Assembly: GCF_900249755.1 (NCBI RefSeq)
Contig: NZ_LT976853.1
Coordinates: 3,183,270 to 3,247,269 of the forward strand
Length of the DNA: 64,000 bases
Reading direction: 5' to 3'
From: Cupriavidus taiwanensis
GTDB lineage: Bacteria; Pseudomonadota; Gammaproteobacteria; Burkholderiales; Burkholderiaceae
In this document: piece by piece, positions 43,440-50,678 of the stretch
How the letters are laid out: the number at the start of each line of letters is the position of its first letter
How positions within the stretch are numbered: position 1 is the stretch's first letter
The notes under the pieces: generated by a model
Databases searched by the model: none
Told to the model about the DNA's origin: nothing
The model's input: only the letters and a program-made list of their open reading frames with translations
Translations under genes and position numbers: made by a program

Positions 43440-44573
43440 ATGAAGAAATCGCTTCTGGCGCTGGCAGCGCTTGGCGCATTTGCTGGGGCGGCGCAGGCCC
43501 AATCGAGCGTGACCCTGTACGGGGTGGTCGATGCCAACATCGAATACGTGAGCAACATGTCCAGCGTCACGCCGTCGGCCGCCAACGGCCTGGCAGTCGG
43601 TCCGGCTGAAAACGCCTTCCGCCTGACCTCGGGCGGCCTGTCCGGTTCGCGTTGGGGTCTGCGCGGCGTGGAAGACCTCGGCAGCGGCATGAAGGCGCTG
43701 TTCGTGCTCGAAAGCGGTTTCGGTCTCGATGACGGCCGGTCGCAGCAAGGCGGCCGCCTGTTCGGTCGTCAGGCGTATGTCGGCCTGGAAAGCGCCCAGG
43801 TGGGCCGCTTCACCTTCGGTCGCCAGTACACCACGCTGTTCGACATGATGGCCAACTTCTCGCCGACCGGCTACGCCACCCAGTATGAGCCGGTGGTGGC
43901 GCAGCTGGGCCTGAACTTCCGCTCGGACAACACCGCCAAGTACACCGGCAAGTTCGGTCCGGTGACGGCGATCGCCCACTGGTCGTTCGGCAACGGCGTC
44001 GCCGGCGGCGGCGAAGTCCCGGGCCAGTTCCGCCGCGACACCGGCTACGGTGCCGGCCTGGCGTGGGCCGCTGGTCCGTTCGGCATTTCGGCCGCGTACG
44101 ACCAGTACAACCCGACCCTGAACGCCGCCGGCGGCACCGGCGACTTCAAGAAGGCCGCCGTCGCCGCAAGCTACGCCTTCGGCCCGGCCAAGCTGATGGC
44201 CGGCTACCGCTGGGGCATGAACAAGGCCGCCAACGACAACAACATCCTGAAGGACAACTACTACTGGGTCGGTGCCAACTACCAGGTCACGCCGGCGCTG
44301 GGCCTGACGCTCGCCTACTTCTATGACGACGTCAAGAACCTGAACCTGGCCGCCAACGGCGCCACCAACAACATCAAGAACCCCTGGCAGATCTCGTTTG
44401 TCGCCGACTACAACCTGTCCAAGCGCACCGACGTGTACCTGACCACCGCCTACTCGAAGAACGCCGGCGTCAACTTCGACACCTCGGCCATCAGCTTCGC
44501 CAACGGCTACTTCCTGGGCGCCGGCAAGGACAACATGGTCGGCGTCGCCCTGGGTATCCGCCACAAGTTCTGA
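43440..44573 (+). CDS. Outer-membrane porin (Gram-negative trimeric type)
   Basis: This is a general diffusion porin. The 377-aa precursor has a signal peptide (MKKSLLALAALGAFAGAAQA-QSSVTLYGVVDANIEYV) with cleavage after AQA. The first beta strand SSVTLYGVVD, the GSRWGLRGVEDLGSGMKALFVLESGF segment and the terminal Phe in GIRHKF are hallmarks of the beta-proteobacterial porin family (OmpC/Omp32 type). Codon use is strongly biased, as expected for an abundant protein. A terminator follows. Confidence 0.95.
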   Translation: MKKSLLALAALGAFAGAAQAQSSVTLYGVVDANIEYVSNMSSVTPSAANGLAVGPAENAFRLTSGGLSGSRWGLRGVEDLGSGMKALFVLESGFGLDDGRSQQGGRLFGRQAYVGLESAQVGRFTFGRQYTTLFDMMANFSPTGYATQYEPVVAQLGLNFRSDNTAKYTGKFGPVTAIAHWSFGNGVAGGGEVPGQFRRDTGYGAGLAWAAGPFGISAAYDQYNPTLNAAGGTGDFKKAAVAASYAFGPAKLMAGYRWGMNKAANDNNILKDNYYWVGANYQVTPALGLTLAYFYDDVKNLNLAANGATNNIKNPWQISFVADYNLSKRTDVYLTTAYSKNAGVNFDTSAISFANGYFLGAGKDNMVGVALGIRHKF

Positions 44574-44598
44574 TCCGCCTTCCCAGGCCGATCCCTGC

Positions 44599-44622
44599 AA
44601 GGCACCTCCGGGTGCCTTTTTT
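44599..44622 (+). terminator. Terminator of the porin gene
   Basis: GGCACC-TCCG-GGTGCC hairpin followed by six T, 26 nt after the stop codon. Confidence 0.9.
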
Positions 44623-44744
44623 CATTGCCGGCACCGCGCGCGCCATAGGGCATCACCTCATCGGCGCCGCCGCGGGTGCCGACTAGAATGCACTGACGCT
44701 ACGCACCGCGGTGCCATCCAGCGGGCCACACCAGGAGACCGAGC

Positions 44745-45746
44745 ATGCAACCCAATCGCCGGCGCGTCGTTGCGCTGCTGCTGTCCGCCAGCCTCGGCGC
44801 GCTTGCCGGCCAGCCGGCGCTGGCCGCCGACCCGTACCCGGCCAAGCCGATCCGGCTGGTGGTGCCCTTCGCCGCCGGCGGCACCACCGACATCCTGGCG
44901 CGCGCGGTGGCGGCCGAACTGGCCAAGCTGCCCGGCTGGAACGTCGTGGTCGACAACAAGCCCGGCGCCGGCGGCAATATCGGCGCCGACATCGTCGCCA
45001 AGGCCGCGCCCGACGGCTACACGCTGCTGATGGGAACGGTCGGCACCCATGGCATCAACCAGTCGCTGTACGGCAAGCTGCCATTCGACCCGATCAAGGA
45101 CTTCGCCCCCATCACCGAGGTGGCGGCGGTGCCCAACGTGCTGGTGCTCAACCCGGCCTTTGCGCAGCAGAACAAGATCGACAGCGTCAAGGACCTGGTT
45201 GCCTATGCGCGCGCCAACCCGGGCAAGATCAACATGGCCTCGAGCGGCAACGGCACCTCGATCCACCTGGCCGGCGAGCTGTTCAAGACGCAAACCCGGA
45301 CCTTCATGGTGCACTTCCCGTACAAGGGCAGCGGCCCCGCGCTGACCGACCTCGCGGGCGGCACCATGCAGGTGATGTTCGACAACCTGCCGTCGTCGAT
45401 GGCGCTGATCAAGAGCGGCAAGTTGAAGGCGCTGGCGGTGACCAGCGCCAGGCCGTCGCCGGCGCTGCCGGGCGTGCCGACCATCGCCCAGGCCGCCGGC
45501 CTGCCGCAGTACGAGGCCAGCTCGTGGTTCGGCATGCTGGCGCCGGCGGGCACGCCGCCGGACGTGATCCAGCGCATCCAGCAGGAGGTGGCCAAGGCGC
45601 TGGGCGCGCCGGCGGTGCGCGAACGGCTGCAGGCGCAGGGCGCCGAGCCGATCGGCAACACGCCGGAGCAGTTCGCCGCCTTCATCCGCGCCGAAACCAC
45701 GAAATGGGCCAAGGTGGTCAAGGATTCGGGCGCCAAGGTGGATTGA
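44745..45746 (+). CDS. Bug-family (TctC-like) periplasmic binding protein
   Basis: The 333-aa protein has a cleavable signal ending in PALAA and then the Bug/TctC signature [23 protein letters not shown] and [31 protein letters not shown]. Such proteins bind carboxylates, amino acids or aromatic acids. No tctAB membrane genes are adjacent, so it is an orphan like most of the many Bug proteins in this lineage. A TAGAAT hexamer lies at 44684-44689. The ligand is unknown. Confidence 0.9.
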   Translation: MQPNRRRVVALLLSASLGALAGQPALAADPYPAKPIRLVVPFAAGGTTDILARAVAAELAKLPGWNVVVDNKPGAGGNIGADIVAKAAPDGYTLLMGTVGTHGINQSLYGKLPFDPIKDFAPITEVAAVPNVLVLNPAFAQQNKIDSVKDLVAYARANPGKINMASSGNGTSIHLAGELFKTQTRTFMVHFPYKGSGPALTDLAGGTMQVMFDNLPSSMALIKSGKLKALAVTSARPSPALPGVPTIAQAAGLPQYEASSWFGMLAPAGTPPDVIQRIQQEVAKALGAPAVRERLQAQGAEPIGNTPEQFAAFIRAETTKWAKVVKDSGAKVD

Positions 45747-45890
45747 CGCCGGACTGGCATTGGATTGATCGCCGGCAGGGCCGCGGCCCGCATCGCGCAT
45801 ATACTTGAGGCATCAAATGTCGGCCGCCCGCAGCGTGGGCGGCCCCTGGCGGCGCTTGCCGCACACCTGCCACACCAGGCCGCACTGAAG

Positions 45891-46394
45891 ATGCCCAACC
45901 TGTCTCCCACCACCGGCGCCGAGAGCGCGCCGGTCGACCTCGAAACCCGCGCCGACCACACCGAGCACGAGGCCCTGCGGCTGTGGCTGCGGCTGCTGAC
46001 CTGCACCAACCTGATCGAGGCCGATATCCGCTCGCGGCTGCGCCAGGACTTTGCCTGCACCCTGCCCCGCTTCGACCTGATGGCGCAGCTCGACCGCCAT
46101 CCCGAGGGGCTCAAGATGGGCGAGCTGTCGCGCCGCATGATGGTGACCGGCGGCAACGTCACGGGCATCACCGACCAGCTGCAGCAGGAAGGGCTGGTCT
46201 CGCGCGAGGCCCTGCCCACCGATCGGCGCGCCTACCTGATCCGCCTGACGCCGGCCGGGCGCGCCGCGTTCTCGCGCATGGCGCGCGCGCATGAGGACTG
46301 GGTCGGGCAACTGTTCTCGGGCCTGGCCGAGACCGACCGGCGCGCCTTGTTCCGACTGCTTGGCCGGCTCAAATCCGGCCTGATCTCGCCATGA
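45891..46394 (+). CDS. MarR-family transcriptional regulator
   Basis: The 167-aa protein (start ATG 45891, MPNLSPTTGAESA) has a winged-helix domain typical of MarR: LKMGELSRRMMVTGGNVTGITDQLQQEGLVSREALPTDRRAYLIRLTPAG, including the conserved DRR of the wing. The N-terminal helix has LTCTNLIEADIRSRL. Its stop overlaps the start of the next gene by 4 nt, so regulator and lipoprotein are coupled. The effector and regulon are unknown. Confidence 0.9.
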   Translation: MPNLSPTTGAESAPVDLETRADHTEHEALRLWLRLLTCTNLIEADIRSRLRQDFACTLPRFDLMAQLDRHPEGLKMGELSRRMMVTGGNVTGITDQLQQEGLVSREALPTDRRAYLIRLTPAGRAAFSRMARAHEDWVGQLFSGLAETDRRALFRLLGRLKSGLISP

Positions 46395-46837
46395 AACCGC
46401 TTGCCATCCTGACCCTGTGCGGCGTGCTGCCGGTGCTGGCCGCCTGCAGCAGCACGCCGCAGCCGCCGCAGGTTACCCCGGTGAACGCCACCATCAAGCT
46501 CGGCCGTGTCACGGAAAAAGTGTTCCTGACCCGCCTGGACGTGGCTCAGGTGCCCCCTTACTACGGCGGCGGCACCAGCGTCGGCGTGGGTGCCGCGGGC
46601 GGCGGCGGCGGTGGCGGGGTGGGCGTGGGCTTTGCCTTCGACCTGAGCCGGCTGTTCAACAAGCCGGCGGCGGTGCAGCAGGTGGACCTGTTCCAGTACA
46701 AGGTGCGTACCCTGGATGGCGCGATGGTGTCGGCCAACGCACCGGCGGCGCCGGGGCTGGAGCCTGGCGCCTGCGTGCGCGTGATCTACCCCGACGGCGG
46801 CCAGGAGGCGCGGCTGGCGCCATCGAACGAGTGCTGA
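46391..46837 (+). CDS. Gly-rich predicted lipoprotein
   Basis: The 148-aa protein has a signal ending in LAAC with lipidated Cys19. A Gly-rich segment at about residues 59-80 (YYGGGTSVGVGAAGGGGGGG...) comes before FAFDLSRLFNKPAAVQQVDLFQYKVRTLDG. The C-terminal part has CVRVIYPDGG. I do not recognise a family; Gly-zipper outer-membrane lipoproteins are possible relatives. It is coupled to the MarR gene by a 4-nt overlap. Confidence 0.75.
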   Translation: MKPLAILTLCGVLPVLAACSSTPQPPQVTPVNATIKLGRVTEKVFLTRLDVAQVPPYYGGGTSVGVGAAGGGGGGGVGVGFAFDLSRLFNKPAAVQQVDLFQYKVRTLDGAMVSANAPAAPGLEPGACVRVIYPDGGQEARLAPSNEC

Positions 46838-46862
46838 CGCTGAACCGCCCCGCCTGAATGCA

Positions 46863-46890
46863 CAACGGCCTCCGCAGAGGCCGTTGTCGT
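46863..46890 (+). terminator. Terminator after the lipoprotein gene
   Basis: CAACGGCCTC-CGCA-GAGGCCGTTG hairpin followed by TCGTTT. It lies between the convergent lipoprotein gene and fadD. Confidence 0.75.
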
Positions 46891-46912
46891 TTCCCGTGGC
46901 AGGGCCGCGCGT

Positions 46913-48595
46913 TCAGGCGGCCGCGCGGCTGTCGCGCAGTTCGCGGCGCAGGATCTTGCCGACGTTGGTCTTCGGCAGCTCGGTGCGGAACTCGACGTAC
47001 TTGGGCCGCTTGTAGCCGGTCAGGCGCTCCTTGCAGAATTCGATCACGTCGGCCTCGGTCAGCGCCGGGTCTTTCTTCACCACGAACAGCTTGACCACCT
47101 CGCCCGAATGCGTGTCCGGCACGCCCACGGCCGCCACTTCGAGCACGCCCGGGCACTCCGCCACCACGCCTTCGACTTCGTTCGGATACACGTTGAAGCC
47201 CGAGACCAGGATCATGTCTTTCTTGCGGTCGACGATCTTGGTGTAGCCGCGCTCGTCCATCACGCCGATGTCGCCGGTCTTGAAGAAGCCATCCGGGGCC
47301 ATGACCTTGGCGGTCTCGTCGGGCCGGTTCCAGTAGCCGGCCATCACCTGCGGGCCGCGGATGCAGATCTCGCCTGGCTGGCCCAGCGGCACGTCGTTGC
47401 CGTCGTCGTCGCGGATCACGACTTCGGTCGACGGCAGCGGCATGCCGATGGTGCCCGAGAACACATTGGTGTCGGTCGGGTTGCAGGTGGCCGAGGGCGA
47501 GGTCTCGGACAGGCCGTAGCCTTCGATGATCGGGCAGCCGGTCTTGGCCAGCCATTGCTTGGCCACCGCCTCCTGCACCGCCATGCCGCCGCCGTTGGCC
47601 ACGCGCAGGCCCGAGAAGTCGACCTTGCCGATGTCGGGGTGGTTGAGCAGCGCGTTGTAAAGCGTGTTGACGGCCGGGAACATGTTGAACTTGTACTTCT
47701 GCAGTTCCTTGATGAAGCCCGGGATGTCGCGCGGGTTCGGGATCAGCACGCTGGTGCCGCCGCTGCGCATGCCCAGCAGGCAGCAGACCGTCAGCGCGAA
47801 GATGTGGTACAGCGGCAGCGCCGTGATGGTGATGGGCTGGTCGATATGGGCGCCCTTGTTCAGCGCCGGCTGCATCCAGGCTTCGGACTGCAGCACGTTG
47901 GCCACCACGTTACGGTGCAGCAGCACCGCGCCCTTGGACACCCCAGTGGTGCCGCCGGTGTATTGCAGGAAGGCGATATCGTCGGGCCCGGTGGTTGCCG
48001 GCTGCAGCGTCAGCTTGCGGCCTTCGGCCAGCACGCTGTTGAAGCGCACGCAGTTGGGCAGCTCCCACGCCGGCACCATCTTCTTGACGTTGCGGACGAC
48101 GAAATTGACGATCGCGCCCTTCAGCCCGCCCAGCATGTCACCCATGCTGGCCACCACCACATGCTTGACCGGGGTCTTGGCCAGCACCTGCTGCAGCGTG
48201 GCGGCAAAGTTTTCCAGGATCACGATGGCTTCGGCGCCGCTGTCCTTGAGCTGGTGCTCGAGTTCGCGCGGGGTGTAGAGCGGATTGACGTTGACCACCA
48301 CGAAACCCGCGCGCAGCACCGCGGCCAGCACCACCGGGTATTGCAGCACGTTCGGCATCATGATGGCCACGCGCGCGCCGGGACGCAGCCCGCGCGACTG
48401 CAGCCACGCGGCGAAGTGGGTCGAGAGCCGGTCCAGTTCACCATAGGTGATGGCCTTGTCCATGCAGATGAAGGCCTTGCGGTCGGCATAGGTATGGAAA
48501 GACGCCTCGAGCAGCGCGGCAAGCGAGCGGAACTGGCTGGCATCGATCTCGGCAGGGACGCCGGCCGGGTAGTGTTTCAGCCAAATTCTTTCCAT
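46913..48595 (-). CDS. fadD: Long-chain fatty acid-CoA ligase
   Basis: FadD activates fatty acids to acyl-CoA for beta-oxidation. The 560-aa protein has the AMP-binding P-loop QYTGGTTGVSKG near residues 211-222, EGYGLSETSPSATCNP, the hinge VDRKKDMILVSGFNVYPNEVE and the C-terminal KRPKYVEFRTELPKTNVGKILRR with the catalytic Lys. A possible TetR-type operator lies just upstream. Chain-length preference cannot be read from sequence. Confidence 0.95.
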   Translation of the reverse strand: MERIWLKHYPAGVPAEIDASQFRSLAALLEASFHTYADRKAFICMDKAITYGELDRLSTHFAAWLQSRGLRPGARVAIMMPNVLQYPVVLAAVLRAGFVVVNVNPLYTPRELEHQLKDSGAEAIVILENFAATLQQVLAKTPVKHVVVASMGDMLGGLKGAIVNFVVRNVKKMVPAWELPNCVRFNSVLAEGRKLTLQPATTGPDDIAFLQYTGGTTGVSKGAVLLHRNVVANVLQSEAWMQPALNKGAHIDQPITITALPLYHIFALTVCCLLGMRSGGTSVLIPNPRDIPGFIKELQKYKFNMFPAVNTLYNALLNHPDIGKVDFSGLRVANGGGMAVQEAVAKQWLAKTGCPIIEGYGLSETSPSATCNPTDTNVFSGTIGMPLPSTEVVIRDDDGNDVPLGQPGEICIRGPQVMAGYWNRPDETAKVMAPDGFFKTGDIGVMDERGYTKIVDRKKDMILVSGFNVYPNEVEGVVAECPGVLEVAAVGVPDTHSGEVVKLFVVKKDPALTEADVIEFCKERLTGYKRPKYVEFRTELPKTNVGKILRRELRDSRAAA

Positions 48596-48616
48596 AGCAC
48601 CGTCTCCTGAATTTCT

Positions 48617-48628
48617 GAATGGTCGTTC
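48617..48628. promoter_or_regulatory. Possible TetR-type operator upstream of fadD
   Basis: GAATGGTCGTTC resembles the GAACG-NN-CGTTC inverted repeat used by fatty-acid TetR regulators (4 of 6 base pairs symmetric). It lies 22 nt before the fadD ATG. The nearby TetR gene is a candidate regulator; this is inferred. Confidence 0.3.
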
Positions 48629-48790
48629 GATTTTGCCGAGATGCTAAACGTGCGCCCCGGTTAAAACAACAACTTAGACGAAGTCCTCAGGGTGGTCCGC
48701 CATGGCTTTCCGCCCCTGACGAGCATTATGCGCCACCGATCGGGCATAAGCAGCGGGATAACCCCTAGGTGCCCGCTCAGCGCTTACGCC

Positions 48791-48814
48791 CTTATGCGCT
48801 TATGCGCTTATGCG
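48791..48814. repeat. 8-nt tandem repeat at the 3' end of the TetR gene
   Basis: Three perfect copies of CTTATGCG (48791-48798, 48799-48806, 48807-48814). The stop codon of the TetR gene lies inside the array, so copy changes would shift frame and change the C-terminus. Confidence 0.8.
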
Positions 48815-49502
48815 CTTGCGTGTCGCTGGGCAACACCAGCTTCATCATGCTGGCCGCGAGTTCGCGCGCCAGGGTCTCGGGATCGGTGCGCCCGGGTTCG
48901 TGCCAGGTGTACAGGAAGCCGACCACGCTGCCGATCGCATGCGCGGTCACGCGCGCGTCGCCAAAGGCGAACACGCCTTCGCGCTTGCCTTCTTCCAGCA
49001 GCGCATAGAGGTCGCGATAGAAGTCCCGCGCCATGCTGTCGAGCCACGCCACGGTGTCCGGGCGCAGGTACTGCCGGTCACGAAAGCTCAGCGTAGCCGG
49101 CACGTGGCAAGCGATGCAGCGCCGCGCCATCTCGAGCAGGCAGGCGTGCAGGCGGGCGCTGACGGGCTGCGCCGGGTCGGCGGTTTCGCGGATCACGGGC
49201 AGGCAGGTCTGGGCCGACTCGCGGCACAGGATGTCGAAGATCTCGTACTTGTCAGTGAAGTAGTAGTAGACCGCCGGCTTGGTCACGCCCAGCGCGCGGC
49301 ACAGGTCGTTCATGGTCATGCCGGGATAGCCCTTGCCGTAGAAGAGCTGGGCGGCGGTATCGAGGATCTGCCGGCGGCGCGCTTCCTGGCGCTCGGCGAT
49401 ATGCGGGCGGGCCGGCTGGGGCTCCGTCGGTGCGCGCAGCGGCGGGGCCAGCGGTTCGGATCTGGAAGCAATCGACATGGCGGCATTCTCGCACGGGCGC
49501 AT
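48792..49502 (-). CDS. TetR-family transcriptional regulator
   Basis: The 236-aa protein has the TetR HTH at about residues 45-90 (ILDTAAQLFYGKGYPGMTMNDLCRALGVTKPAVYYYFTDKYEIF). The C-terminal ligand domain has TLSFRDRQYLRPDTVAWLDSMARDFYRDLYALL. Two starts are possible, 49502 and ATG 49478 (MSIASRSEP). It lies 195 nt from fadD on the same strand and resembles regulators of fatty-acid or acyl-CoA metabolism. The last residues (AHKRISA) come from an 8-nt tandem repeat. Confidence 0.88.
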   Translation of the reverse strand: MRPCENAAMSIASRSEPLAPPLRAPTEPQPARPHIAERQEARRRQILDTAAQLFYGKGYPGMTMNDLCRALGVTKPAVYYYFTDKYEIFDILCRESAQTCLPVIRETADPAQPVSARLHACLLEMARRCIACHVPATLSFRDRQYLRPDTVAWLDSMARDFYRDLYALLEEGKREGVFAFGDARVTAHAIGSVVGFLYTWHEPGRTDPETLARELAASMMKLVLPSDTQAHKRISA

Positions 49503-49544
49503 GGCCTCGGCACCGGGGTTGCGCGCGCGAACCCACCCTGCGGC

Positions 49545-50678
49545 CTAGTTGGCCGCCGCCTTGCCGCCCGCGGTCAGCGTGTCGGTGCGGGTGGCCGGCG
49601 GCGCCAGCCGGCGCAATGCCGCCTCGCGCTCGCCGGCAGGCAGCGCGCCGATGCGGCGCGCCTCGGCATAGAAGCGCTGCCAGTCGCCGTCGCAGCGCGC
49701 CAGCAGCGCGGTGAAGGCCGGCACCCATTGCTGGTACGTCGCTACCGCGGCCAGGTGGGCGTTGGTCAGCGGCTGGTCGAACCAGCGGTCATAGCCGCTG
49801 TAGCCGCCCCACTCGGTGCGCAGCCGCGCATAGCCGGCGCGCAGGTCGGCAAAGATCTTCGCCTTGCCCTCGCGCTTGGCGGCGTCGTCGAGCGGGGTCT
49901 GGTACAGCGCCACCAGCCGGTCGCGCGTGCCCAGCAGCAGCGCGCGGAACTGCTGGCGCCGGGCATCGTAGCGGCGATAGCTGGTGCGCGCATCCTCCGA
50001 TGCATCCTGGTCCAGCCAGCGTTCCACGCCGGCCGCCTCCACCGCGGTGGCGAAGGATTCGTTGAAGGCGGTGTCGTTGCGCACGTACACCACCTGGTGC
50101 GCCAGTTCATGGAAGATCAGCCGCGCCAGCTCGCCCTCGGGCAGGTAGACGAAGGTATTGAGCAGCGGGTCATCGAAATAGCCCAGCGTCGAATAGGCGG
50201 GGACGCCGGCCACATAGGTCTCGAGCCCGTCGCGGCGCAGGCCTTGCGCATACTGCTCGGCGTCGGACTGCGCGTAGTAGCCGCGGTAGCTGATGCAGCC
50301 GACGATGGGGAAGCACCACTTGCGCAGTTCCATCGACAGCTCGGGCGTGGCGAACACGCTCCACACCACATAGGGCCGATGCAGGTTGGCGTAGCGGCGG
50401 TAGCTGCCGTTGTCGGGCAGCTTCAGCTCGCGCGAGGCGAAGTCGCGCATGCGGCCGGCCAGCGCCAGCCGCTGGGCCAGGCGCGCATCGTTGGCGCCGT
50501 GCGCGCTGGCGATCGCGTCGGTCAGCGGCTGCGCCTGCGCCATCACGCCGAGGTGGCCGCCGATCGACTGCGCGTAGTAGCCGATCGCCTCGCATCCCGC
50601 CGTCAGCAGGACCACCGTGGACAGCGCCGTGGCCCCCAGGAGTGCCGCCCAGCCGCGGCGGCCGCGCCGCCACTTCAT
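49545..50678 (-). CDS. Predicted zinc aminopeptidase lipoprotein (HExxH)
   Basis: The 377-aa protein has a lipoprotein signal (LLTAGC, Cys29) and the zinc motif HELAHQ (H190, E191, H194), with a probable third ligand in NESFATAVE (E207). It matches my memory of the predicted aminopeptidase family PF10023, in which LPDNGSYRRYANLHRPYVVW and CFPIVGCISYRGYY are conserved. The substrate is unknown. Its start overlaps the stop of the upstream oxidoreductase gene by 4 nt. Confidence 0.85.
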   Translation of the reverse strand: MKWRRGRRGWAALLGATALSTVVLLTAGCEAIGYYAQSIGGHLGVMAQAQPLTDAIASAHGANDARLAQRLALAGRMRDFASRELKLPDNGSYRRYANLHRPYVVWSVFATPELSMELRKWCFPIVGCISYRGYYAQSDAEQYAQGLRRDGLETYVAGVPAYSTLGYFDDPLLNTFVYLPEGELARLIFHELAHQVVYVRNDTAFNESFATAVEAAGVERWLDQDASEDARTSYRRYDARRQQFRALLLGTRDRLVALYQTPLDDAAKREGKAKIFADLRAGYARLRTEWGGYSGYDRWFDQPLTNAHLAAVATYQQWVPAFTALLARCDGDWQRFYAEARRIGALPAGEREAALRRLAPPATRTDTLTAGGKAAAN

